From: CAKRPJ01 sp934376955
Lineage (GTDB): Bacteria; Bacillota; Clostridia; Lachnospirales; Lachnospiraceae
Reading direction: 5' to 3'
Assembly: GCA_934376955.1 (NCBI GenBank)
Contig: CAKRPJ010000055.1
Location: forward strand, 1-12,447
Length of the DNA stretch: 12,447 bases
Part shown: piece by piece, positions 7,234 through 12,447 of the stretch
How the letters are laid out: each line of letters opens with the position of its first letter
Position numbering within the stretch: position 1 is the stretch's first letter
Notes under the pieces: generated by a model
The model's database searches: none
Told to the model about the DNA's origin: nothing
Seen by the model: only the letters and a program-made list of their open reading frames with translations
Translations under genes and position numbers: made by a program

Positions 7234-7272
7234 AAGTGTCCGTTCCTTTCATTCATTGAATTTGACAAAAAC

Positions 7273-7286
7273 GTAACTGTTCAGTA
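7273..7286 (+). repeat. Left terminal inverted repeat of the miniature element
   Basis: GTAACTGTTCAGTA; its partner is the inverted copy at 7392-7405, which reads GTAACTATTCAGTA on the minus strand (13 of 14 bases identical). The flanking 8 bases are the left copy of the ACAAAAAC duplication. Confidence 0.85.
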
Positions 7287-7391
7287 GGTCTGCGCACTTG
7301 CTGCGCTGACCGTAAGAAAACATAGGCTGGAGGGCAAAAATCCCATCAGCGAAGCTGATCTGGAATGGATTTTTGCGTGTAACTATGAAGG

Positions 7392-7405
7392 TACTGAATA
7401 GTTAC
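7392..7405 (-). repeat. Right terminal inverted repeat of the miniature element
   Basis: This is the inverted partner of 7273-7286. The same bases can instead pair with a subterminal copy at 7377-7386 in a perfect 10-bp hairpin (7377-7386 with 7398-7407), so two alternative structures compete. Confidence 0.85.
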
Positions 7406-7408
7406 ACA

Positions 7409-7429
7409 AAAACAAGGATCCCCTGTTTT
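7409..7429 (-). terminator. Terminator-like hairpin in the carbamate kinase leader
   Basis: On the minus strand AAAACAGGG (7429-7421) pairs with CCTTGTTTT (7417-7409) around a three-base loop, nine pairs with one G-T, and is followed by more T. It lies just after the predicted start of the carbamate kinase transcript (about 7444). It may act as an attenuator, since no minus-strand gene lies upstream that would need a terminator here. Confidence 0.45.
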
Positions 7430-7450
7430 AATTGCGAATATCTTTTGACC

Positions 7451-7479
7451 ATTATATCATGATTTCATAGTAGTTGGAA
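7451..7479 (-). promoter_or_regulatory. Probable promoter of the carbamate kinase gene
   Basis: On the minus strand a perfect -10 box TATAAT (7456-7451) lies 17 bases after a weak -35 box TTCCAA (7479-7474). The leader to the gene start would be about 210 bases, of which about 140 come from the inserted miniature element and its duplicated target. It is back-to-back with the glycosyltransferase promoter. Confidence 0.5.
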
Positions 7480-7487
7480 GGAATTTT

Positions 7488-7516
7488 TTGCATTTTCAGC
7501 TTAAATATGCTATGAT
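7488..7516 (+). promoter_or_regulatory. Probable promoter of the glycosyltransferase gene
   Basis: A -35 box TTGCAT (7488-7493) and a -10 box TATGAT (7511-7516) are 17 bases apart. Transcription would start near 7523, with a leader of about 35 bases that includes AGGAGGA at 7544-7550. Confidence 0.5.
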
Positions 7517-7557
7517 TAAGAGGTGTTTGGTTAGAAGCAAGATAGGAGGATACGATA

Positions 7558-8577
7558 TTGAAACTGTTATCTATTGCAATACCCTGCTATAATTCGGCAG
7601 CCTATATGGAAAACTGCATTAAATCACTTCTTCCGGGAGGAGACGAGGTGGAGATCCTTATTGTCGATGACGGATCCGCAAAGGACAATACCGGAGAGAT
7701 CGCAGATCGCTACGAAAAAGAATATCCCGGGATCTGCAGAGCCCTCCATCAGGAAAACGGAGGTCATGGGGCCGCAGTCAATACCGGCTTAAGGAATGCC
7801 ACCGGAATTTTCTTTAAGGTAGTCGACAGCGATGACTGGGTAAATGAACAGGCGTATCAGAAGGTTCTGGAGACCTTACGTGGATTTGTGTATGGAAAAG
7901 ATACCCTGGATATGCTTATCACAAATTTTGTATATGAGAAGCAGGGTGCAGCCCATAAAAAGGTTATGAATTACAACATGGCGCTCCCGAAAAACCAGAT
8001 ATTCGGCTGGAAGGATGTAAAGCATTTTGTGCTCGGGCAGTATATACTTATGCATTCTGTGATCTACAGAACAGAGCTTTTAAGGGAATGCAAGCTGGAG
8101 CTCCCGGAGCATACCTTCTATGTGGATAATATTTTTGTATACGAACCGCTTCCGGCAGTTAAAAAAATGTATTATCTCGACGTGAATTTTTACCGGTATT
8201 TTATCGGCCGCTCGGATCAGTCTGTCAATGAAAAGGTAATGATCGGCCGGATCGATCAGCAGATTCGCGTTACAAAGCTTATGCTGGGGTATTACGATGT
8301 GACAAAGCTCCAGAACCGAAAGTTAAGAAATTATATGACCAGATACCTTGAGATCATGATGATCATCTGTTCGATCCTTGCGATTAAGTCCGGATCGGAA
8401 GAAAATATGGCAAAGAAAAAAGAGCTGTGGCAGGATCTGAAAAAGATGAATCCGCGTCTTTATCTGAGGCTTCGTTGGGGATTTCTAGGACAGGGCATCA
8501 ATCTTCCGGGAAAGAGCGGTCGGACGATCTCGATCGCCGGATATAAGATCGCACAGAAGTTTTTTGGCTTTAATTAA
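7558..8577 (+). CDS. Family 2 (GT-A) glycosyltransferase
   Basis: This 339-residue enzyme probably transfers a sugar from a nucleotide-sugar donor to a cell-surface glycan or polyprenyl-linked acceptor; donor and acceptor cannot be read from the sequence. The N-terminus LSIAIPCYNSAAYMENCIKSL is typical of GT2. DDGS at 37-40 binds the nucleotide, the conserved HQENGGHGAAVNTGL lies at 64-78, and DSDDW at 90-94 is the metal-binding DxD site. The C-terminal third is family-variable. It has a hydrophobic patch near residues 265-277 but no clear membrane helix. The start is TTG at 7558: AGGAGGA lies seven bases before it, and the next in-frame ATG would delete the conserved CYN strand. It is a single gene with its own promoter and terminator, and no polysaccharide genes are adjacent. 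Confidence 0.9.
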   Translation: MKLLSIAIPCYNSAAYMENCIKSLLPGGDEVEILIVDDGSAKDNTGEIADRYEKEYPGICRALHQENGGHGAAVNTGLRNATGIFFKVVDSDDWVNEQAYQKVLETLRGFVYGKDTLDMLITNFVYEKQGAAHKKVMNYNMALPKNQIFGWKDVKHFVLGQYILMHSVIYRTELLRECKLELPEHTFYVDNIFVYEPLPAVKKMYYLDVNFYRYFIGRSDQSVNEKVMIGRIDQQIRVTKLMLGYYDVTKLQNRKLRNYMTRYLEIMMIICSILAIKSGSEENMAKKKELWQDLKKMNPRLYLRLRWGFLGQGINLPGKSGRTISIAGYKIAQKFFGFN

Positions 8578-8581
8578 TAAG

Positions 8582-8622
8582 AAAAAGTGGCCGGCTGCTG
8601 ATTGCTGCCGGTCACTTTTTTT
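8582..8622. terminator. Strong bidirectional terminator between glycosyltransferase and aroA
   Basis: A 14-bp stem with one G-T pair joins 8582-8595 and 8607-8620. The arms begin with AAAAA and end with TTTTTTT, so the hairpin works on both strands. It starts just after tandem stop codons of the glycosyltransferase and lies a few bases after the aroA stop on the other strand. Confidence 0.92.
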
Positions 8623-8628
8623 GCATCT

Positions 8629-9909
8629 CTAATTTTTTGTAATGGCCTTCAGATCCTGAAAGAATGCGGGATAGGAGATATCGACGCAGTCTGCATCTAA
8701 GATCTCGGTTTCCCCCTCAGCAGCGAGAGCGGCGATCGCAAAGGTCATGGCGATGCGGTGATCCTTGTGGCTGTCGATAACAGCACCGTGGAGAGGGCGT
8801 CCGCCGTGAATGATCATTCCATCCTCTGTTTCTTCTACATCCGCTCCCATGGCACGGAGATTTTCAACCGTGATCGCGATCCGATTAGATTCCTTGACCT
8901 TCAATTCCTGTGCATCCTTGATAATGGTCGTTCCCTCTGCAAAACAGGCCATAAGAGCAACGGTGGGAAGCTCATCGATCATTGCCGGGATCAGAGCACC
9001 GTCGATCACGGTTCCTTTAAGGCTTCTGGAACGGATCAGCAGGTCAGCCGTCGGCTCGGAAAAGCTGTGATCTTCATTAAGAAGCTCAAGCTCTGCTCCC
9101 ATTTTGCGGCATACGGTGAGCAGACCGGCCCGGGTCGGATTGATACCGACATTCCGGATCAGCACTTCGGAATTCGGCAGAAGCAGTCCTGCCGCCACAA
9201 AGTAGACGGCGGAGGAGATATCCCCCGGAACCATGATCTTTCTGCCTTGAAGCTCTAAGGCCGGACGGATCGAAGCCGTTGTCTTGTTTGAGGTAACATC
9301 GGCACCGAAGAAGCGCAGCATCAGTTCCGTATGATTTCGGGACAGCTGAGGCTCCGTAACGCTGGTCTCACCTTCGGCGTAAAGTCCTGCGAGAAGAATG
9401 CAGGATTTGACCTGGGCAGAAGCTACCTTAGATACATAGTGGATGCCCTTTAAGGGTGTACCATGTATGGAGAGAGGAGCACAGCCGTTATCGTTAATGC
9501 TTTTAATATCGGCTCCCATCATGGACAGCGGTTCCATGATCCGCTTCATGGGGCGCTTTTGGATCGAGGCATCGCCGGTAAGAACAACAGAAAAGGGCTG
9601 AGGAGCCAGAATGCCGGAAATAAGACGAGTGGTCGTTCCGCTGTTTCCGCAGTCTAAGACACGGTCAGGAGCGGTAAGACCATGAAGTCCTTTTCCGTGG
9701 ACGGTAATGATACCGTTTTTATCTTCGATGGAGATCCCCATTTTTGAGAAGCAGGAGATCGTTGAGAGACAGTCTGCCCCTTCAAGAAAATTGTGGATCT
9801 CCGTATTTCCCTTAGCAAGAGCACCGAGCATGATACTTCGATGAGAGATGGATTTATCACCCGGAACAGTCACTTCCCCGCGAATGCGGTCGGCATGTTT
9901 TATTTTCAT
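8629..9909 (-). CDS. aroA: EPSP synthase (3-phosphoshikimate 1-carboxyvinyltransferase)
   Basis: This enzyme joins phosphoenolpyruvate to shikimate 3-phosphate, the sixth step of the shikimate pathway and the target of glyphosate. The protein has 426 residues. Seen are GDKSISHRS (17-25), CGNSGTTTRL (87-96), QKRPMKR near 117-123, SRNHTELMLRFFGA, DISSAVYF, IDELP with the likely catalytic D312, KESNR (339-343), and SHKDHRIAM near the C-terminus. The GNSGTTTR loop keeps Gly where resistant CP4-type enzymes have Ala, so it is probably glyphosate-sensitive at that position. A GTG at 9924 is in frame but lies in the Shine-Dalgarno region. ATG 9909 with GAGG nine bases before it is the better start. 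It follows tyrA after 16 bases and is surely co-transcribed with it. Confidence 0.97.
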   Translation of the reverse strand: MKIKHADRIRGEVTVPGDKSISHRSIMLGALAKGNTEIHNFLEGADCLSTISCFSKMGISIEDKNGIITVHGKGLHGLTAPDRVLDCGNSGTTTRLISGILAPQPFSVVLTGDASIQKRPMKRIMEPLSMMGADIKSINDNGCAPLSIHGTPLKGIHYVSKVASAQVKSCILLAGLYAEGETSVTEPQLSRNHTELMLRFFGADVTSNKTTASIRPALELQGRKIMVPGDISSAVYFVAAGLLLPNSEVLIRNVGINPTRAGLLTVCRKMGAELELLNEDHSFSEPTADLLIRSRSLKGTVIDGALIPAMIDELPTVALMACFAEGTTIIKDAQELKVKESNRIAITVENLRAMGADVEETEDGMIIHGGRPLHGAVIDSHKDHRIAMTFAIAALAAEGETEILDADCVDISYPAFFQDLKAITKN

Positions 9910-9925
9910 ATATATGTGCCTCACT

Positions 9926-11020
9926 TTATTTTTTAGTTGAATAGTTGTATTTTTTCAGTACCTCTGACGCTTCGGCAAGGGATTCTTCATTATAGAAGGA
10001 GATCCGAAGCGCACCTTCTCCATATTCCCGGATGTGGTTGATACCGATGTTTTTCACATTGATCCCTCGGGATGAAAGGATCGCAGAAATAATGGCGATA
10101 GCGCCGGGCTCGTCCAGCACATCCACAGAGAAGGAAAAATCCGGGATGACAGAGCCGGAGCTCTTGGATGAGATCGTACCTCGGTAAGCACCCGCTTCTT
10201 CAAATAGACGGAAGATGGAAGCCCCGTCGTGCTCCTTAAGCTCGTCATAGATCTTTTCCAGGGAGCTTATATAGCGGCGGAGCAAAAGCTTGATATTTTC
10301 CGTATTTGTCATGCAGATCTGCTCCCACATAACAGGGGATGAGGAGGCGATCCTTGTTATATCCTTAAAGCCTCCTGCTGCAATGCGGCGCATGATCTCG
10401 TCCTCAGAATCATTATCGCGAACGAGATTTACAAGGCTGGATGCGATCAGGTGAGGAAGATGGCTCACAGCCGCAACCGAAAAATCATGCTCCTTATAAT
10501 CTAAGACAAGGGGCAGGGCTCCGATCCGGAGTGCGATCTGGCGTAATCGTTCCACCTTGTCGGCAGATGACTTTTTTGTGGGTGTGATAATGTAGTAGGC
10601 GTTTTCCAGCAGATGATCGGTTGAGCTTTCGTATCCGGTCTTTTCGGAACCGGCCATGGGATGTCCGCCGACAAAGACCTCCTCCATGCCCATTGCAGTC
10701 ACTGTTTCATGGATCATCGTCTTTGTACTTCCGACATCCGTGATAAATGCGCCAGGCTTTAAAAGGGGATAAAGCTTTTCAAGATAGGAGGCGTTGTATT
10801 CCACCGGTGTGCAGAGGAAAATAATATCACAGGCAGAAAGATGTTCATCGATGCCGTCCAGGATAATATCTATAGTGCCGTCTTCTTTTGCTTTTTCGAG
10901 GCCGGAGCGTGTTCTCATATATGCCATGATCTTAACCGAGGGATCCGCACGCTTTATCCCGCGGGCGATCGAACCGCCGATCAGGCCAAGACCGATAAAA
11001 CCAAATATTGAATCTTTCAT
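9926..11020 (-). CDS. tyrA: Prephenate dehydrogenase with ACT domain
   Basis: This enzyme oxidatively decarboxylates prephenate to 4-hydroxyphenylpyruvate with NAD+, the committed step to tyrosine. The protein has 364 residues. A Rossmann motif GLGLIGGS is at 10-17, then DVGSTKT, GGHPMAGSEKTG (about 118-129) and SHLPHLIASS (about 186-195), which includes the family's catalytic His region. The last 70 residues are an ACT domain (about 296-364; FSVDVLDEPGAIAIISAIL), suggesting feedback control by tyrosine. No chorismate mutase domain is fused. An upstream in-frame ATG at 11044 exists, but ATG 11020 has AAAGGA at a suitable distance and gives the normal N-terminus. It is the first gene of the tyrA-aroA pair. 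Only about 30 bases separate it from the IS605 end hairpin, so no native promoter is visible. Confidence 0.96.
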   Translation of the reverse strand: MKDSIFGFIGLGLIGGSIARGIKRADPSVKIMAYMRTRSGLEKAKEDGTIDIILDGIDEHLSACDIIFLCTPVEYNASYLEKLYPLLKPGAFITDVGSTKTMIHETVTAMGMEEVFVGGHPMAGSEKTGYESSTDHLLENAYYIITPTKKSSADKVERLRQIALRIGALPLVLDYKEHDFSVAAVSHLPHLIASSLVNLVRDNDSEDEIMRRIAAGGFKDITRIASSSPVMWEQICMTNTENIKLLLRRYISSLEKIYDELKEHDGASIFRLFEEAGAYRGTISSKSSGSVIPDFSFSVDVLDEPGAIAIISAILSSRGINVKNIGINHIREYGEGALRISFYNEESLAEASEVLKKYNYSTKK

Positions 11021-11053
11021 AAATAAAATCCTTTCGTTTGCCATAGGCGGAAA

Positions 11054-11075
11054 CCCACTACCTTCAGGTGGTGGG
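11054..11075. repeat. IS605 terminal hairpin
   Basis: CCCACTACC (11054-11062) pairs with GGTGGTGGG (11067-11075), nine pairs with one G-T, around the loop TTCA. Imperfect hairpins of this kind near each end are what the Y1 transposase recognises on single-stranded DNA. It lies 24 bases beyond the tnpA stop. Confidence 0.75.
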
Positions 11076-11099
11076 AGGAACCTTGTAAATCTTTAGTCA

Positions 11100-11504
11100 T
11101 TACCCCTGACTCTCAATATATTTTTGTATGGTAGCTGACGATACTTCTCCGATGCTACAAGCAAAATATCCGTCTGACCAAAATATCTTTTTCTTCCAAT
11201 ACTGTTTAGACAGAAGCGAACCATATTTGTGCCATAAATAATACGTTGTTTCTTGCTTTACAATTTTGACAATATCGCAAACCCTATCTGTTGTATCGTA
11301 ACTTAATAAGAAATGTATATGGTCTTTGTCGGTTTCTATAGCAATAATTTCGTAGCCATAAGTATTAGCAATATCGAAAATCTTTTGTTTAACATCATCA
11401 GCGATAGAACCTTTGAGTAATTGTTTACGATATTTGGTTACTAGAACTATATGTACTTTAAGGCTGTATTTCCGTCTGTTATGACGATTGTATCGATTAT
11501 CCAT
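11100..11504 (-). CDS. tnpA: IS200/IS605 Y1 transposase TnpA
   Basis: This HUH single-strand transposase cuts and rejoins the element ends as a dimer. At 134 residues it is full length for the family. The metal-binding HUH motif is HIH (H62, H64) in DKDHIHFLL, and the catalytic nucleophile is very probably Y129 in ATIQKYIESQ. VLVTKYRKQLL near 20-30 and FWSDGYFACSIGEVS near 108-122 are typical. No frameshift is seen, so it may be active. The ATG at 11504 has GAGGTG (11514-11509) just upstream. It is transcribed toward tyrA and may drive read-through into tyrA-aroA. Confidence 0.96.
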   Translation of the reverse strand: MDNRYNRHNRRKYSLKVHIVLVTKYRKQLLKGSIADDVKQKIFDIANTYGYEIIAIETDKDHIHFLLSYDTTDRVCDIVKIVKQETTYYLWHKYGSLLSKQYWKKKIFWSDGYFACSIGEVSSATIQKYIESQG

Positions 11505-11520
11505 AATTCACCTCAAAACA

Positions 11521-11549
11521 TTGATTTTCACTAATTATTATTATATAAT
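11521..11549 (+). promoter_or_regulatory. Promoter of tnpB
   Basis: A -35 box TTGATT (11521-11526), a 17-base spacer and a perfect -10 box TATAAT (11544-11549). Transcription would start near 11556, about 29 bases before the gene. It overlaps the tnpA promoter. Confidence 0.65.
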
Positions 11550-11568
11550 ATATTTAGTGAAATATCGA
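11540..11568 (-). promoter_or_regulatory. Promoter of tnpA
   Basis: On the minus strand a -35 box TCGATA (11568-11563), a 17-base spacer and a perfect -10 box TATAAT (11545-11540). It is the near mirror image of the tnpB promoter. The two -10 boxes share two bases, so the two promoters cannot be occupied at once. Confidence 0.55.
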
Positions 11569-11584
11569 TGAAAGGAGTACATCT

Positions 11585-12447
11585 ATGGAACAGATGACTA
11601 TTACAGCTAAAATTCAAATAGTCGTAGATGAAACAGATAAGGTTTTGCTTGATGAAACTATGTCTGTTTATCGTAATGCCTGTAATTATGTTTCAGACTA
11701 TGTATTCCGTACTCATGACTTAAAGCAGTTTTCACTTAATAAGATTTTGTATTCTACTTTACGAGAAAAGTTTAACCTTAAATCACAAATGGCTCAGTCT
11801 GTTTTAAAGACGGTTATCGCCAGATGTAAGACCATTCTTGAGAATCAAAATGAATGGATTAAACCCTCGTTCAAAAAGCCTCAGTATGATTTGGTTTGGA
11901 ACAGAGATTATTCCTTAACACAAAACTGCTTTTCGATCAATACGCTAAACGGTCGTGTGAAGTTATCTTATTTTGCAGATGGAATGTCTAAGTATTTCGA
12001 CCATACGATTTATAAGTTTGGTACAGCTAAACTTGTAAATAAGCATGGCAAGTATTATCTTCACATACCAGTAACCTACGATGTCGAAGAAAGTAATATT
12101 TCTGACATCTGTAATGTTGTGGGCATAGACAGAGGTATTAACTTTGTTGTTGCCACTTATGACAGCAAAAACAAGTCTGGATTTGTTAGTGGTAAGGCTA
12201 TAAAGCAAAAACGTGCTAATTATTCCAAACTTCGTAAAGAACTCCAAATGCGACAGACCTCATCTTCAAGACGAAGAATGAAAGCTATTGGTGGGCGAGA
12301 AAACCGTTGGATGCAGGATATTAACCATCAGGTATCAAAGGCACTCGTTGAAAATAACCCAAAGCACACCCTCTTTGTATTGGAAGATTTGTCAGGTATT
12401 CGTAATGCTACAGAACGTGTTAAAACAAAAGACCGTTATGTTTCTGT
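11585..12447 (+). CDS. tnpB: TnpB RNA-guided nuclease, partial (3' end beyond window)
   Basis: This is the IS605-family TnpB, ancestor of Cas12, an RNA-guided DNA nuclease that cuts the empty donor site and helps the element persist. 287 complete codons are visible and the frame stays open to the last base. The N-terminal region (1-165) has the wedge/REC-like character of the family, with MSVYRNACNYVSDYVF near the start. The RuvC core shows the first catalytic Asp, D182, in VVGIDRGINFVVATYD, and the second acidic residue, E267, in LFVLEDLSGIR. The bridging basic stretch SSRRRMKAIGGRENRWMQDINH lies between them. The zinc-finger CxxC pairs and third Asp should follow outside the window. ATG 11585 has AAAGGAG eight bases upstream; an ATG three codons later is also possible. 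No internal stop is seen, so it may be functional. Confidence 0.95.
   Translation, partial: MEQMTITAKIQIVVDETDKVLLDETMSVYRNACNYVSDYVFRTHDLKQFSLNKILYSTLREKFNLKSQMAQSVLKTVIARCKTILENQNEWIKPSFKKPQYDLVWNRDYSLTQNCFSINTLNGRVKLSYFADGMSKYFDHTIYKFGTAKLVNKHGKYYLHIPVTYDVEESNISDICNVVGIDRGINFVVATYDSKNKSGFVSGKAIKQKRANYSKLRKELQMRQTSSSRRRMKAIGGRENRWMQDINHQVSKALVENNPKHTLFVLEDLSGIRNATERVKTKDRYVS

Larger units (their letters stand above)
7265..7413. mobile_element. IS66-type miniature element (MITE) with target duplication
   Basis: A 133-bp element (7273-7405) has terminal inverted repeats GTAACTGTTCAGTA (7273-7286) and TACTGAATAGTTAC (7392-7405), with one mismatch in 14. It is flanked by perfect 8-bp direct repeats ACAAAAAC at 7265-7272 and 7406-7413. 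Termini that start GTAA together with an 8-bp duplication are the known signature of the IS66 family. No protein is encoded. The inside is folded into nested hairpins. One has arms at 7287-7296 and 7302-7311. A second has a perfect 10-bp outer stem (7334-7343 with 7367-7376) enclosing ATCAGC/GCTGAT. A third has a 10-bp stem (7377-7386 with 7398-7407) that uses the right terminus. It lies between the carbamate kinase gene and its predicted promoter. Confidence 0.85.
11519..11570. repeat. Imperfect palindrome in the tnpA-tnpB intergenic region
   Basis: CATTGATTTTCACTAA (11519-11534) is repeated in inverted form at 11554-11570, where it reads CATCGATATTTCACTAA on the minus strand (one substitution, one extra base). 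The centre is all A and T. The arms contain the -35 boxes of both promoters, and the centre contains both -10 boxes. Confidence 0.8.
11054..12447. mobile_element. IS200/IS605-family element, divergent tnpA/tnpB, right end outside window
   Basis: The element contains a Y1 transposase gene on the minus strand and an RNA-guided nuclease gene on the plus strand, reading away from each other, as in IS605-type organisation. Its tnpA-side end is marked by the hairpin at 11054-11075. The exact outer cleavage site, expected a few bases to tens of bases outside the hairpin, cannot be fixed from one copy. The interior is clearly more A+T-rich than the flanking host genes. No target duplication is expected, because this family moves as single-stranded DNA. 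The tnpB-side end and guide RNA region are outside the window. Confidence 0.9.

Noticed and set aside
7261..7430. Riboswitch upstream of the carbamate kinase gene
   Set aside because: The structured stretch is better explained as an inserted element, because it has exact 8-bp direct repeats outside its inverted termini. I recognise no known riboswitch core.
8758..9258. 166-residue plus-strand frame inside aroA
   Set aside because: It is antisense to conserved EPSP synthase motifs, and its composition (His/Arg/Asp-rich) is that of a shadow frame.
9910..9924. GTG start of aroA at 9924
   Set aside because: It overlaps the ribosome binding region that serves ATG 9909, and the extra residues precede the usual EPSP synthase N-terminus.
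11021..11044. Upstream ATG of tyrA at 11044
   Set aside because: It lacks a good ribosome binding site, and the ATG at 11020 with AAAGGA gives the family-normal N-terminus before the Rossmann motif.
11963..12247. 94-residue minus-strand frame inside tnpB
   Set aside because: It covers the conserved RuvC start of tnpB on the other strand, and no ribosome binding site or family match is apparent.

Overview
The window looks like chromosomal DNA of a Clostridia member, most likely Lachnospiraceae. The basis is strong AGGAGG-type ribosome binding sites, moderate G+C with clostridial codon use, the rnfCDGEAB gene order, and a carbamate kinase whose motifs I remember from that family. No rRNA, tRNA or CRISPR array is visible.

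Layout. Positions 1-249 hold the probable tail of an upstream gene, a weak terminator and a promoter. Positions 250-5369 (+) are a complete six-gene rnfC-D-G-E-A-B operon, closed by a strong hairpin at 5384-5422. It encodes the membrane Rnf complex, which couples reduced ferredoxin oxidation and NAD+ reduction to ion pumping. Positions 5474-6124 (-) encode a UPF0126/TRIC-type membrane protein with its own promoter. Positions 6304-7233 (-) encode a divergent carbamate kinase. Its 5' leader is interrupted by a 133-bp non-autonomous element (7273-7405) with 14-bp inverted repeats that begin GTAA and a perfect 8-bp target duplication, which are the hallmarks of IS66-family ends. Positions 7558-8577 (+) encode a GT-A family 2 glycosyltransferase with a TTG start. 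It converges on aroA across a 14-bp bidirectional terminator. Positions 11020 down to 8629 (-) are a tyrA-aroA pair for aromatic amino acid synthesis. From about 11054 to the window edge lies an IS200/IS605 element with divergent tnpA and tnpB. It is visibly more A+T-rich than the host genes, and tnpB runs off the window.

How the parts work together. The rnf operon is a self-contained energy-conservation unit. TyrA and AroA both act around the shikimate/chorismate branch and are probably co-transcribed. The IS605 element sits about 30 bases before the tyrA start, so tyrA-aroA has no visible promoter of its own and may depend on the element or on read-through. The tnpA and tnpB promoters overlap inside an imperfect palindrome and probably exclude one another.

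The most notable observations are the IS66-type miniature element in the arcC leader, the palindromic overlapping promoters of the IS605 element, the displaced tyrA-aroA promoter, the Cys-rich and Ala/Lys/Glu-rich tail on RnfE, and the altered active-site motifs of the carbamate kinase. I see no wholly new multi-gene system.
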